47,543 bases of DNA from an uncultured Thiodictyon sp. (GCF_903828115.1 NZ_CAIKKU010000386.1:1-47543); one strand, 5' to 3'. Counted from the first letter of the stretch, positions 35,048 to 43,824 are shown. Notes: generated by a model from the letters alone, not told the origin. Made by a program: numbers and translations.

Positions 35048-35140
35048 CGTAGGGTGCGCCGTGCGCACCGTGGCGCCAACCGAAACCCTGGCCGCGGCGA
35101 TCAACCGCAGCCTCTTGAGGTGCGCACGGCGCACCCTACG
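35048..35140. repeat. Long inverted repeat, 22-base perfect arms
   Basis: Arms 35048-35069 and 35119-35140 are exact reverse complements (core GTAGGGTGCGCCGTGCGCAC), separated by 49 bases. Each arm itself contains the near-palindrome GGTGCGC-CGTGCGCACC. It resembles dispersed REP-like or small MITE-like elements of purple sulfur bacteria. There is no coding capacity. Confidence 0.85.
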
Positions 35141-35232
35141 CCAATGACCAAGGCTAACGGTCATGGCACCCGCGCCACCCCGGAACATGAAAGTCCTCTC
35201 GACCGCTAGCTCGATGGCCAGCGTGCGGGGCA

Positions 35233-35302
35233 GCGTAGTCAGGGCTTCCAGCCCTGACTGTTCCAGCCCCGACACCGTCAGGCCAGGATGGCCTGACTAC
35301 GC
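35233..35302. repeat. Compound palindromic repeat (REP/BIME-like)
   Basis: Outer arms GCGTAGTCAGG (35233-35243) and CCTGACTACGC (35292-35302) enclose two tight hairpins. AGTCAGGGCT / AGCCCTGACT is at 35237-35259 with a three-base loop. GTCAGGCCA / TGGCCTGAC is at 35277-35297, also with a three-base loop. The nested design is typical of bacterial interspersed mosaic elements. Confidence 0.8.
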
Positions 35303-35332
35303 ACTTTCACGGTAAAGCCTTGGACTCCCGGA

Positions 35333-37684
35333 CTACAGAGTGGCCGCTGCCGACGCAGTACGGGCCAGCAGGTGCGCGACTGCACGCTCGGTCAGGGGCG
35401 CCTGATTCAGCACCCGGGCCGTGCCCTTGCGCAGGTGCTCCGCGAGACTGGCGGGGGCGAGCGTCATGGCGTTCTCACCCTGGCGGTTGGTGAACAGGTA
35501 GACCCCGCGCAACTGGCTGATCCAGCTCAGACGCAGGGTTTTGCGAGTGCCCAGGAAACTCTCGAACTCGACCCAGGTGCCGAGCTCCAGGGACCGGGCG
35601 AGCCGCAGCTCGCGGTCGGCGAGAGGCTCCGAGTTGGTCGGCGCGCCGCCCTGGGCCGCCGGGTGATACTCGATGCAGTGGGCGGCCTCGACCAGGTCGA
35701 CGGCCCGCAATCCAGGGCGTTCGGCAGTGGCGGGGGGCGGCGGGGCCGTCACGGGCTCCGGATTCGGGGGCTCCCGATAGGTCGCGTCGGCACTGTCCTT
35801 ATGCAGGGCCCCCATGTGCAGCCTGATCAGTTGGCCGAAGAAGGGGTCCCACACCTCCTGCAGACCGGCGGCCTCGAGCGGGACGCGCAGTCGGCTCAGC
35901 AGATCGGGCAGCGAGGTGAGCAGGCGATTGCGCTCCGCCGCCCCGTGCTTGGGGGCCACGCTCCACAGCAGGTCGTCCATGGCCGCCAGGGCCTGCTGCC
36001 AGGGTTGCGCTTCATCGCCATGGCGGACGTAGGTCTGCTCCAGCACCGAGCGCCAGTGACGATCGAGGAATTCCCCGATCAGGGCCGGCATCCCCGGGAC
36101 CTTGAGGCGCGCCCCGATCTCGGTCGTCACCCGGGCCTGGGCCAGGTCCCGCCGGTCGCGTTGGGCAAGCTTGTCGACCACCACCGTGGTCCGCGTCCGG
36201 GCACGCGCCTCCTCGTCCGCCAGGAAGTCCTCCAACTGCTGCGCCTGGGCGGCAAAGATGTCGATGCTGGTCTCGAAGCCCGCCACCACCTCGCTGACGA
36301 TGGCCTGGATACTGGTCATCAGGCGCGGCGCGTCGGCCTCGTGGCGCCCGAGCCCGGCACTGGCGATCAGGTCAAGCAGACGCCGCGCCGGGTGCCGCTT
36401 GTTGGAGAAGAAGGCCTTGTCCAGCAGGGCCGCCTTGAGGACCGGGATCTGGAGCCTGGCGACCTCCGCGCGCAGGGTCGCCGGGAGGTCCGGGTCCGCG
36501 AAGATGGCGTCGAAGAGCAGTGCCACGATATCGATGGTCAGGGCATCGACCGGGTGCGAGCCAGCCGCCAGCGCCGTGGCGCGCAACTGCTGCAGCACCG
36601 TGCCCGGTCCCGCGGCGAGTGCTGCCGTCCCCAGCCCCGGCAGGTGCTGCGGGTCGCTACGCCCCCGTTGCAGGGCGGTCAGGACCGCCATCAGTTGGGC
36701 CAGGCCGAGGGTCGGCGCGGGCTTCGGATCAGACCCCGGCGGCGCCGCCCGGCGCCCGCGCGGGGTCCGCGTCGCCGCCGCGATGGCGCGGGCGAGCTGA
36801 TCAAAGACCAGGTCCTCGAAGCGGGCCGGCGCGGGCAGGCCCGCGAGACCGGCGGCCGCCGGGTCGAGCGCGGGGGCGTCGGGTCGCTGGTCGGCCAGCC
36901 CGCCGGTCCCCGGCTGTCCGAGTACCCCCGCCGCCGGACCGGTCAGGCGGTCGCCCGGCTCGCCGCACGGCACGCGGCGCGACCCGTTGGGCAGCGCGGG
37001 CGCACTGCCATCGTCGACCAGGTGCCGGTTGAGTCCCGCGTAGATGGCCGGAAGGGCCGCCTGGGTCTGGCGCTCGAACGCCTCGAGGATCGTCAGGGCC
37101 AAGGGCTGGGCCACCCCCAGCGCGTCGAACGCACGCAGCACGGCCGCGAACAGTGCATGGGGGTACAGCGGGTTATCGTCTTCGTCGATGCGCGCCGAGG
37201 CCAGCAGGGCGGCAAGACGGCGGTCGAGCGCGGTGAGTTGCTCCGCACAATGGCAGACGGCGCGGGCCGCCAGCTTGCCGAGCACCAGATCGCGCTTGAA
37301 GGCATCCGCGGTGACGGGGTGCAGATCGCACGCGTTGCCCGGGGCGTCGGAAGGACGGTCGCGCCGCAGGGCGGCGAGGCCGACGTCGAAGTGCGCGCAC
37401 AAGCCGTCGCGAAACCGCTCCACAAAATCCTGACCGCGGCTGGTCAGGACCTCCATCGCGGCAAAATAGCGCTGCTGCTGCTCGAGGCTGGTGGCGCGGT
37501 CGGCCATGCCGAGCAGGTCGTCTGCGACTGCGCCCAGGTTCTCGGCCAAGGCCTTGGCGACGCCATGGGCGAGTCGGTCGCGGCACCCCGCCAGTAACAG
37601 CAGCGCGTCCGCGGGAATGGTCCCGTCGGGGCCCGCATCACGGGCGGCGAAGGGCAGCGTGTTGGGAGAATTTTGATCCGGCAT
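35333..37684 (-). CDS. DUF1631 family protein
   Basis: Large protein of 783 residues with no signal peptide or membrane helix, probably cytoplasmic. It matches the DUF1631 pattern across its length: LLLLAGCRDRLAHGVAKAL early, FSNKRHPARRLLDLIASAG in the middle, and a C-terminal FESFLGTRKTLRLSWISQLR followed by YLFTNRQGENAMTL. DUF1631 proteins are common in gammaproteobacteria; their function is unknown. The last part resembles a PilZ-like fold in layout, but that is only an impression. Alanine- and proline-rich linkers lie around residues 240-320. The ATG at 37684 is chosen because upstream residues are not family-like. It is not in an operon with glycan genes. Confidence 0.82.
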   Translation of the reverse strand: MPDQNSPNTLPFAARDAGPDGTIPADALLLLAGCRDRLAHGVAKALAENLGAVADDLLGMADRATSLEQQQRYFAAMEVLTSRGQDFVERFRDGLCAHFDVGLAALRRDRPSDAPGNACDLHPVTADAFKRDLVLGKLAARAVCHCAEQLTALDRRLAALLASARIDEDDNPLYPHALFAAVLRAFDALGVAQPLALTILEAFERQTQAALPAIYAGLNRHLVDDGSAPALPNGSRRVPCGEPGDRLTGPAAGVLGQPGTGGLADQRPDAPALDPAAAGLAGLPAPARFEDLVFDQLARAIAAATRTPRGRRAAPPGSDPKPAPTLGLAQLMAVLTALQRGRSDPQHLPGLGTAALAAGPGTVLQQLRATALAAGSHPVDALTIDIVALLFDAIFADPDLPATLRAEVARLQIPVLKAALLDKAFFSNKRHPARRLLDLIASAGLGRHEADAPRLMTSIQAIVSEVVAGFETSIDIFAAQAQQLEDFLADEEARARTRTTVVVDKLAQRDRRDLAQARVTTEIGARLKVPGMPALIGEFLDRHWRSVLEQTYVRHGDEAQPWQQALAAMDDLLWSVAPKHGAAERNRLLTSLPDLLSRLRVPLEAAGLQEVWDPFFGQLIRLHMGALHKDSADATYREPPNPEPVTAPPPPATAERPGLRAVDLVEAAHCIEYHPAAQGGAPTNSEPLADRELRLARSLELGTWVEFESFLGTRKTLRLSWISQLRGVYLFTNRQGENAMTLAPASLAEHLRKGTARVLNQAPLTERAVAHLLARTASAAATL

Positions 37685-38409
37685 GAGCTGGGTCTCGGTG
37701 TACGGAAGCACTCTGCACCCGCCGGCGCAGAGACAACCCAAGCTGGTAGCGGCATCAGATCCGCGGCGGGCTCAGGGCCCAGGTCCGCCGATCCTTGAGA
37801 GATTCTCGTTCTAGGAAGCGTCTTACAGGTGAGAGTATAGGGCAAGGGCCGGCGCCGAGTGCCAACCGGATCGCTAATTCTTGATAAGTTGCCGCGGGCC
37901 TCAAGGATCAGGGACAGGCCCCGGACACGGGGGGACCAGGCCCTGAGCCGGCCCGTCGTGCCGAACAGCCGCCGATCTCAAGTCCCCGAGAGAACGCCGG
38001 CGCGCGACCGCGGCCAGCGTCGGCCGGGACCACAACCACGCCAATCCTTCGATTACGCCCGGATTCCCCGCTGGAAAACCGACCAGCAAACCACCGCGGT
38101 CGCACGCTGCGATGGCCCGAGCGGGCCCGTCGGCGGCCCGCTGGCGCAAGCGGGCGGCGCTGCACGCGCATCTCGCCACGAACCGGACCGCCGCTCGGTT
38201 GCTTTATGATCGCGCCTGCCAGGTCTTGTCGGCTGTTTGCACGCAGGTCCCGGCCCGCGACCGCCTCCTTGCATTGCAATGATCTGGTTGCTATTATGAA
38301 TAATTAGGTAGTCATCGCGCGATCCGTTCTGCATTGACCCATCCGCGCGCCGCGCAACCTGGCGCCAGACGCCCCACTTCATTCATTACGCGCCGACCTG
38401 CCGACCATT
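37685..38409. other. 725-base divergent spacer, no gene seen
   Basis: The spacer separates the DUF1631 gene (minus) and the methyltransferase (plus). Possible open frames (for example 37859-38209 plus and 37908-38279 minus) give Arg/Pro-rich products with no recognisable motif, so I leave them out. A lone TATACT on the minus strand (37839-37834) may be the -10 of the DUF1631 gene. Bases 38265-38320 are AT-rich and hold the promoter listed below. No repeat or RNA gene was recognised. Confidence 0.6.
38269..38297 (+). promoter_or_regulatory. Candidate sigma-70 promoter for the 38410-40970 operon
   Basis: TTGCAT (38269-38274) and TATTAT (38292-38297) are 17 bases apart in an AT-rich patch. Transcription would begin near 38304, about 106 bases before the ATG. 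Confidence 0.4.
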
Positions 38410-39102
38410 ATGACAACGCATAACTATTTCGCCCGCTGGTCCACTGATCTGTATGGCAGCGGAATTGAATTCCAGCGCACGATCCACGTCCTCACCGCAG
38501 GGATAGTGCGGGGCGATACCCTGGATTTAGGCTGTGGTTCGCGCGTCCATTATTACACCGCAAATGCGCAGCGGTGGGTGGGAATGGACCTGTCCCAGGC
38601 GATGCTCGATGACCTGCGGTTCTTCGGCCAACCGCCGCGCCAGCCCCCTGAAAAGATCGCGGCCAGTTGTTTTGAGCCACCGTTCGAGGACCAGAGCTTC
38701 GACACCGTGTGCGCGATGTTTTTGTTGCACCACTTAGGTCAATATTCGGCACGTTGCAGCCGGCGCCGCGTCGTACAGGTGCTCGCAACTGCACATCGCC
38801 TGCTGCGGCCCGGCGGACGGTTACTGATCGCCGAGAGCGCCCGCCGCGCTTTGGAACTACCCTACCACGCCGTGTTTCCCGCGCTCTATCGCATCTTCCG
38901 TCTCGCAGACATCGAGTTACCCTATTTCTGGACCCTCAGGCAACTGCTGGCGATGTCGCGCACCGCGGGATTCGATGATTCCTTGGTGGCTCAAATCCCG
39001 ATCCGTGAGCGGATTGTGAACCCAGTCAGCGGCATCGCCTTGCCGCCGCTGATCACCAATCTGCTGCAGCACATGACGTTGATCGTCCTGACCAAACACT
39101 GA
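38410..39102 (+). CDS. Class I SAM-dependent methyltransferase
   Basis: Methyltransferase of 230 residues in the Methyltransf_11 style. Motif I is LDLGCGSRVHYY, a Gly-poor version, followed by WVGMDLSQAMLDDL. The post-motifs are FDTVCAMFLLHHL and LLRPGGRLLIAES. The target could be a sugar or a lipid carrier; nothing in the sequence decides. It starts a two-gene operon with the membrane protein eight bases downstream. Confidence 0.82.
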   Translation: MTTHNYFARWSTDLYGSGIEFQRTIHVLTAGIVRGDTLDLGCGSRVHYYTANAQRWVGMDLSQAMLDDLRFFGQPPRQPPEKIAASCFEPPFEDQSFDTVCAMFLLHHLGQYSARCSRRRVVQVLATAHRLLRPGGRLLIAESARRALELPYHAVFPALYRIFRLADIELPYFWTLRQLLAMSRTAGFDDSLVAQIPIRERIVNPVSGIALPPLITNLLQHMTLIVLTKH

Positions 39103-39110
39103 GCCACCGC

Positions 39111-40970
39111 ATGCCTTATCCCTTCGCCTTGGCCCTGGTATACGCCCACATTTTCTTCCTGCCCGGCGCCCTGGTTCTTTACGCCATACGCGAACGGGGG
39201 CAGGCGTTTGCGCCAATATTGCTCGCGATCCCGCTGAGCGTCGCCATCAATTTCTATCTCATCGTGCTGCTCGTTGCAACCGGCACCCTGGGCCAGCCGC
39301 TCCTGCTTTCGATCATCGCCGTGGAGCTCTGCCTGTTCCTGGCGGTGGCCCGCGGCGTCCCACCGATCGGTGCCGGAAGCGGTGCCGACACGGGCGCTGC
39401 TTATCTGCAATTCCTCTTCGTCGCAGCGGCAGCCGCCGTATTCGCACCAAGCCTGGTCGCCGCCTTTGGGCAGGTCTTTCAACAGAACGATGCGGTCCTC
39501 TCCTGGAACCGCTGGGCGACCAGTTGGGCAACGGGGCAATTCCCTACCTTTACGATGACCTATCCCCAGCTCGTGCCGGTGACCTGGGCCACCGTCTACA
39601 CCGCGGTGGGGGAGCCGCTGGAATTCTTCGCCCGCGGTCTGGGGCCGGTCTTCGCGGTGTTGTCCGCCGTCTTCATCATGTCCTTGGGGGTGATCCGCGC
39701 CCGGCCCGCGTTTGCGGTCGCGGCAGCGGTGAATATCTATCTCACCTTCTTATTCCTGGGCACCTGGCTCGATGACGGATACGCGGAAACCGCGACGATG
39801 TTCATGTCCATCGCCGCGTTGTACCCCTTGCTGCTGCTGACGCCCGAATCCGGCGACGCCGTCGTGCGCCGGGCGGCAATGGTCTCGCTGTTTCTCGCCA
39901 CGGCGGTCGCCCACACCAAACAGGCCGGGGTGTACCTGTTGGTTTGTCATCCGCTGGCATTCGGGCTGATATTGCGTGAACTGGGTCTGTGGCGGCGGAA
40001 CATCTTCACCGGCTATCTGGTCTGGTTTGCCCTGGCAAGCAGCGCGCTGGTGTTGCCCTGGTATGGGCTCAAACAGTGGCAGATTGCCCAGGGCAGCGAA
40101 CGGGACATCGCCAGCTATCTGGTCGGCGCCGGCGGCCTGCATGGCGATATGTCCATCTACCGGCGACTGGCAAAGGGCCTGGCACTGCTCTGGGGCACCC
40201 TTGGCAGCCTGGGCTCCTGGCTGATCATCATCGGTCTGGCGGCCGCTGCCTTCCTCAATGTCAATCGTTGGCTGATCGTTGTGGTCATTTGCCCTTTCAT
40301 ACTCCAGTGGGCGATCAGTTTCAATTATGACACACGCAACCTCGCCCTGATCATTCCCGCACTCTCGATCGCTTCGGTCCAGGGCTATGCCGCGGTCCTC
40401 CAGTATCTGTTTGCGCACTCCGGGGCATCACGCTGGAAGCCGCGCCGACGCCTGTTTCAGCCTTGGCGGCCCAGCGCTCGCCCGGCACTGTATGCGACAT
40501 TGGCGGTGCTGGTGTTCACCCCGTTGGCATTGGCTCCGAGCCGGGCGACGTTGCGTGACATCCAGCTGTCACAGATGAAAGAAAGAGGCTTCGCTGGGGC
40601 CAACGCCGTCGCCTGCGAGTTGAGCGATCACGGCCTGCTGGCCGAACGGTTTCTTACCAATAACCGTTGGCTTGAGGCGCTGCCCTGCGTCAGCGAACGA
40701 TTCGACCCATTCTACCGGCATACGGACTATCATCATTTCAGCGAGCCGGCGGCGATCTTTGCCGATCTCAATCATCTTGAAGCCTACCTTCGCACCCGCC
40801 GCGGGGACCTGAAGCAGATACTGCTCGTGCGTAAGGCAACGCCTTACGCCATTTCAGATTCGCTCTTTGCGGAACTCGCGGAGGCCGCCGCCGGGGGCCA
40901 TTATCGAATGCTTGCCGCGGGCGCGGACTATCTCCTGGTGGAATCGGTTCAGCCGCAAGACACCAAATAA
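39111..40970 (+). CDS. Polytopic membrane protein, GT-C glycosyltransferase-like
   Basis: Protein of 619 residues with about ten to twelve hydrophobic segments over residues 1-480 and a soluble C-terminal domain of about 130 residues. The segment QNDAVLSWNRWATSWATGQF, in a periplasmic loop, looks like the Asp-containing first loop of GT-C transferases (GT39/ArnT style). LFLGTWLDDGYAETATMFM is a second acidic loop. Such enzymes use polyprenyl-phosphate sugars; the GT2-GtrA fusion nearby could supply one. No family name can be given with certainty; it could also be a polymerase-like protein. Confidence 0.68.
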   Translation: MPYPFALALVYAHIFFLPGALVLYAIRERGQAFAPILLAIPLSVAINFYLIVLLVATGTLGQPLLLSIIAVELCLFLAVARGVPPIGAGSGADTGAAYLQFLFVAAAAAVFAPSLVAAFGQVFQQNDAVLSWNRWATSWATGQFPTFTMTYPQLVPVTWATVYTAVGEPLEFFARGLGPVFAVLSAVFIMSLGVIRARPAFAVAAAVNIYLTFLFLGTWLDDGYAETATMFMSIAALYPLLLLTPESGDAVVRRAAMVSLFLATAVAHTKQAGVYLLVCHPLAFGLILRELGLWRRNIFTGYLVWFALASSALVLPWYGLKQWQIAQGSERDIASYLVGAGGLHGDMSIYRRLAKGLALLWGTLGSLGSWLIIIGLAAAAFLNVNRWLIVVVICPFILQWAISFNYDTRNLALIIPALSIASVQGYAAVLQYLFAHSGASRWKPRRRLFQPWRPSARPALYATLAVLVFTPLALAPSRATLRDIQLSQMKERGFAGANAVACELSDHGLLAERFLTNNRWLEALPCVSERFDPFYRHTDYHHFSEPAAIFADLNHLEAYLRTRRGDLKQILLVRKATPYAISDSLFAELAEAAAGGHYRMLAAGADYLLVESVQPQDTK

Positions 40971-40995
40971 CCCCGGCGCGCGCGCTGCCCGAACA

Positions 40996-41643
40996 TCAGC
41001 GCACCGGCACACGTTGTGCGACGACGATGCCCTGCGTCAGCACCACCGGCCAATTGATGAGGCGACACACCATCCTGCCCCGGCGGCTGACTGCGCCGGC
41101 GACCTCTTCAAAGCCAAGCGGGCGCTCATCCGGGAAGGTCCAGTTGCCCGTTATCTCAAGGCCCCGCCGCACGACGCGGTAGAGCCAGGTCGGGGTGGGG
41201 AATGTCAATAATACGACACCGCCGGCGCGGGCAAAGGCGAAGTGGGTATCGATGCTGCGCCGCGTGTCCGCGGCGGAAAAGTGTTCGATCAGGCCGACGC
41301 TGAATACCAGATCGTAACGCTCGAAATGGATCGGGTCCGGCAGCAACACATCGCCCCGCTCCCAGGACAGCCGCGGGTCGCGCGCCACACGCTTACTCAG
41401 CAGCGCCAGACCGCGCGCGTTGGTATCGATGATGTGATAGGAGCGCACCGGCAGGGCACGCAGAATCGGCTCCGCAAAGACGCTGTTGGCGCCGCCCAGT
41501 TCACAGATGGCGAGGTCGGGGTGCGCGTGACAATGCCGGGCCATCAGGGAGATCAAGGTTCGCTGCGTGAACTGTCGGGTCACCCGTGCGGTCAGCGCCG
41601 GGCGCGCGTAGTAGGCATCCCAGTCGGTCTGCTCGGTACCCAT
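40996..41643 (-). CDS. Class I SAM-dependent methyltransferase
   Basis: Methyltransferase of 215 residues. Motif I is CELGGANSVFAEPIL, then YHIIDTNARGLALL, followed by YDLVFSVGLIEHFS and AGGVVLLTFPTPTWLYRV. The LIEHF and FPTPTWLYR elements are typical of methyltransferases encoded in glycolipid and polysaccharide loci. It starts three bases after the stop of the GT2-GtrA gene, so the two are co-transcribed. The acceptor is unknown. Confidence 0.82.
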   Translation of the reverse strand: MGTEQTDWDAYYARPALTARVTRQFTQRTLISLMARHCHAHPDLAICELGGANSVFAEPILRALPVRSYHIIDTNARGLALLSKRVARDPRLSWERGDVLLPDPIHFERYDLVFSVGLIEHFSAADTRRSIDTHFAFARAGGVVLLTFPTPTWLYRVVRRGLEITGNWTFPDERPLGFEEVAGAVSRRGRMVCRLINWPVVLTQGIVVAQRVPVR

Positions 41644-41646
41644 GGC

Positions 41647-42771
41647 CTACTCCTCGCGCGAAAACACAAAGACTCTCTGGAGCGCGAAATTTGCAAAGAA
41701 CAACATAAGGTCGGCGACCACCTTGGCGAGCGGCACCGGTAATAAAAATACCAGTACCAGGACCGTCACGAGACCATAGCTCGCAATGGCGCTGGCGGCC
41801 AGCAGCGCGACGAACAACGGCACTTGTCGCCGCAAATCGCCGTGAGATAAAAACACGCGCCGACGCGCGATGATGAAATAGATCCAACCAATCAGCAGGC
41901 GCCCACCGATGACGGATAACAAGAGCAGCCCGGTGCTGCGATAGAGAAGGAAAAAAAGCAGGTAATCGGCCGCCGCGGAGACCAGCGACAGCGCGGAGTA
42001 GCGCAAGAAAACAAAATAGATTCGGAGGGAATCGAACAGCGGATCAAAATGGGAGCTGGGATTGCCCGGCTCGTAGACGGTGGTGATCGGGATCTGCCTG
42101 ATGGCCGTACCGCGGCGGGTCTCGGCATAAAGGGACGCGAGCTCCAATTCATAGCCGGAGTCTGCCATTCGCAGCAGTCGCTGCGCGACGGCAATGGGTA
42201 AGCCGCGCAGTCCCGTTTGCGTATCGACCAGCCGCCGATGGGTGAAGGCGCGGAACACCGTGCGCGTGACGACATTCCCGAGACGGCTGCGTAACGGCGT
42301 ACCGCCATCGAAGTGCCGCACCCCCAGGATAAGCTCCTGCGGCGCGTCACAGAGGGCGCGGGCCACGGCTGCCACGTCTTTCGCCAGGTGTTGTCCGTCA
42401 GCGTCGGCGGTGATGAGCCCAAGCAGCGCCGGAAAACGGACCAGCGCGAAGTTGATCCCTGTTTTCAGCGCGCTGCCTTTACCGAGATTGATCGCGTGCC
42501 GCACGACGATCACGTCCGGATCGCGGCGGATCTGCGCGAAGATCGGCCCGCGGTCATGCGCGGAGCCGTCGTCCACGATCACGACAGCAGCGCGAAGACC
42601 ACGCCGCTGTAATTCGGTTTGCAGTTGGGCGACGAGCTCGACCAGGGCTTGCGCCGGCTGGTAGGCAGGGATAATCAGACAGACCTGCACGGGCAACGCC
42701 GCCGGGTCGGTCCCGGGCTGCGCAGTCGCCGTTTGACGGTCGTTCAGCACGGCGTCGGCAGGGGTCGGCAT
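41647..42771 (-). CDS. GT2 glycosyltransferase fused to a GtrA-type membrane domain
   Basis: Two-domain protein of 374 residues. An N-terminal GT2 domain (about 28-235) has VCLIIPAYQPAQALVEL, AVVIVDDGSAHDRG and the acidic motif ITADADGQH, as in polyprenyl-phosphate sugar synthases. The C-terminal GtrA domain (about 255-370) has four hydrophobic helices, with FANFALQRVFVFSREE at the end. In GtrA/GtrB systems these are separate proteins: GtrB loads a sugar on undecaprenyl phosphate and GtrA is thought to flip it. A fusion would couple both steps. I chose the ATG at 42771; a GTG at 42813 is an alternative, and neither has a clear ribosome site. Confidence 0.88.
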   Translation of the reverse strand: MPTPADAVLNDRQTATAQPGTDPAALPVQVCLIIPAYQPAQALVELVAQLQTELQRRGLRAAVVIVDDGSAHDRGPIFAQIRRDPDVIVVRHAINLGKGSALKTGINFALVRFPALLGLITADADGQHLAKDVAAVARALCDAPQELILGVRHFDGGTPLRSRLGNVVTRTVFRAFTHRRLVDTQTGLRGLPIAVAQRLLRMADSGYELELASLYAETRRGTAIRQIPITTVYEPGNPSSHFDPLFDSLRIYFVFLRYSALSLVSAAADYLLFFLLYRSTGLLLLSVIGGRLLIGWIYFIIARRRVFLSHGDLRRQVPLFVALLAASAIASYGLVTVLVLVFLLPVPLAKVVADLMLFFANFALQRVFVFSREE

Positions 42772-42873
42772 GATCGTCGGGCGCAGGCCGACGGCGCTAA
42801 CCTGCCGAGACACCGCGACCGTCGGCGCAAACCAGGGCGCGTACCTGTCATGGCCGGCAAGTCGGGCAGCTTG

Positions 42874-43761
42874 TCATTCGGGCCGCAGTTCGTGGTCGCC
42901 CGCCAGGGGGGACGCCAACACGGTGATGGAACTATTGATTGCCATTACCGGCAAGAAGGACAACGGGGCGTATTTTTTCATCCGGATATCAAAATAGAAA
43001 CGCGCGAATTGCAGGACCCGCCTGGCATCGTTGATGTGCTCGATGGCCATCACCTCATGGACGTTGAGCCGGTAATTGCGGCGCAGGCGCGGGCCGGTGA
43101 CGAGCAGGCGTCCCAATTCCCATCCCCAGCCACCCTCGGTGGGGATCGAGAAAATAAAGGCCCCCGCCGGGGCGAGCACGCGCCGGACCTCCTCGAGCCC
43201 CTCGGCGAGATGGTACAGATGCTCCAGTACATGCGCGCTCGTGCAGCAGGCGATACTGCCCGGCGCGAAGGGTAGGTTGTTGAAATCCGCTTGAACGGCA
43301 AGGACGTCGGGATACCGGTGTTTCACGCGGGTCAGAAACGCGGCATTGCGGTCGATACCGATACAGCGGCGCTGATCCAGCAGATCGAAGAGTTGTCCGT
43401 CGCCACAACCGATATCGACGATGACCTCCGGGGGGTGCGGCAGCCCGGCAATCAGGGACCGCATTTTCCGATGCCCACTCATCGAGAAAAACCGATAGAA
43501 AGGCCGTTCGTAGATGACCCACCCTTTTTGTACCATGTCCTCCCAGGCGCTCATCCATCGCCGATAGAAACGCGACTGATAAAACGCCGGTACGCGCAAC
43601 TCGCTGGTGCGCGGCAGGGCGCGGAGCACGCCATCGTCACTGAACTCGTAGCGGTAGCCGCAGGCGCCGCAGACGAGCGCGTCGGCGCCTGGCGTCATGG
43701 TGTTGCCGGCGCACTCCACACAACGCGTGACGAGAGACAATAACTTGTGGTCTTGGCGCAT
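42874..43761 (-). CDS. SAM-dependent methyltransferase with N-terminal zinc ribbon
   Basis: Protein of 295 residues. A small N-terminal ribbon with CVECAGN and VCGACGYRYEF (four cysteines in two CxxC pairs) is joined to a Methyltransf_11-type domain. Motif I is IVDIGCGDGQLFDLL, then CIGIDRNAAFL, followed by CCTSAHVLEHLYHLAEG. The C-terminal segment MKKYAPLSFLPVMAINSS is conserved in related locus-associated methyltransferases. It is upstream of the GT2-GtrA gene with a 102-base gap, so it may share a transcript. The substrate is unknown. Confidence 0.83.
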   Translation of the reverse strand: MRQDHKLLSLVTRCVECAGNTMTPGADALVCGACGYRYEFSDDGVLRALPRTSELRVPAFYQSRFYRRWMSAWEDMVQKGWVIYERPFYRFFSMSGHRKMRSLIAGLPHPPEVIVDIGCGDGQLFDLLDQRRCIGIDRNAAFLTRVKHRYPDVLAVQADFNNLPFAPGSIACCTSAHVLEHLYHLAEGLEEVRRVLAPAGAFIFSIPTEGGWGWELGRLLVTGPRLRRNYRLNVHEVMAIEHINDARRVLQFARFYFDIRMKKYAPLSFLPVMAINSSITVLASPLAGDHELRPE

Positions 43762-43824
43762 GCCTTAGGTGTTCCACTGCCGAACCTTGGGCCAGGGCAC
43801 TCACGGTCACTCGATGAAGCGAAT

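Larger units (their letters stand above)
34932..35332. other. 401-base repeat-filled spacer, no gene
   Basis: The spacer between wecB (upstream side) and the 3' end of the DUF1631 gene contains two repeat structures, listed separately at 35048-35140 and 35233-35302. It also has a TTTACCGTGAAAGT element (35316-35303, minus strand). A weak TACACT lies close before wecB at 34968 without a -35. No protein or RNA gene was recognised. Confidence 0.7.

Noticed and set aside
35372-37597. 741-codon open frame opposite the DUF1631 gene
   Set aside because: Arg/Gly/Gln-rich translation without domains; the minus-strand reading shows family sequence throughout.
37859-38279. Open frames on both strands in the 725-base spacer
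   Set aside because: Neither product shows a hydrophobic core pattern, a motif or a ribosome-binding site; base composition alone explains them.
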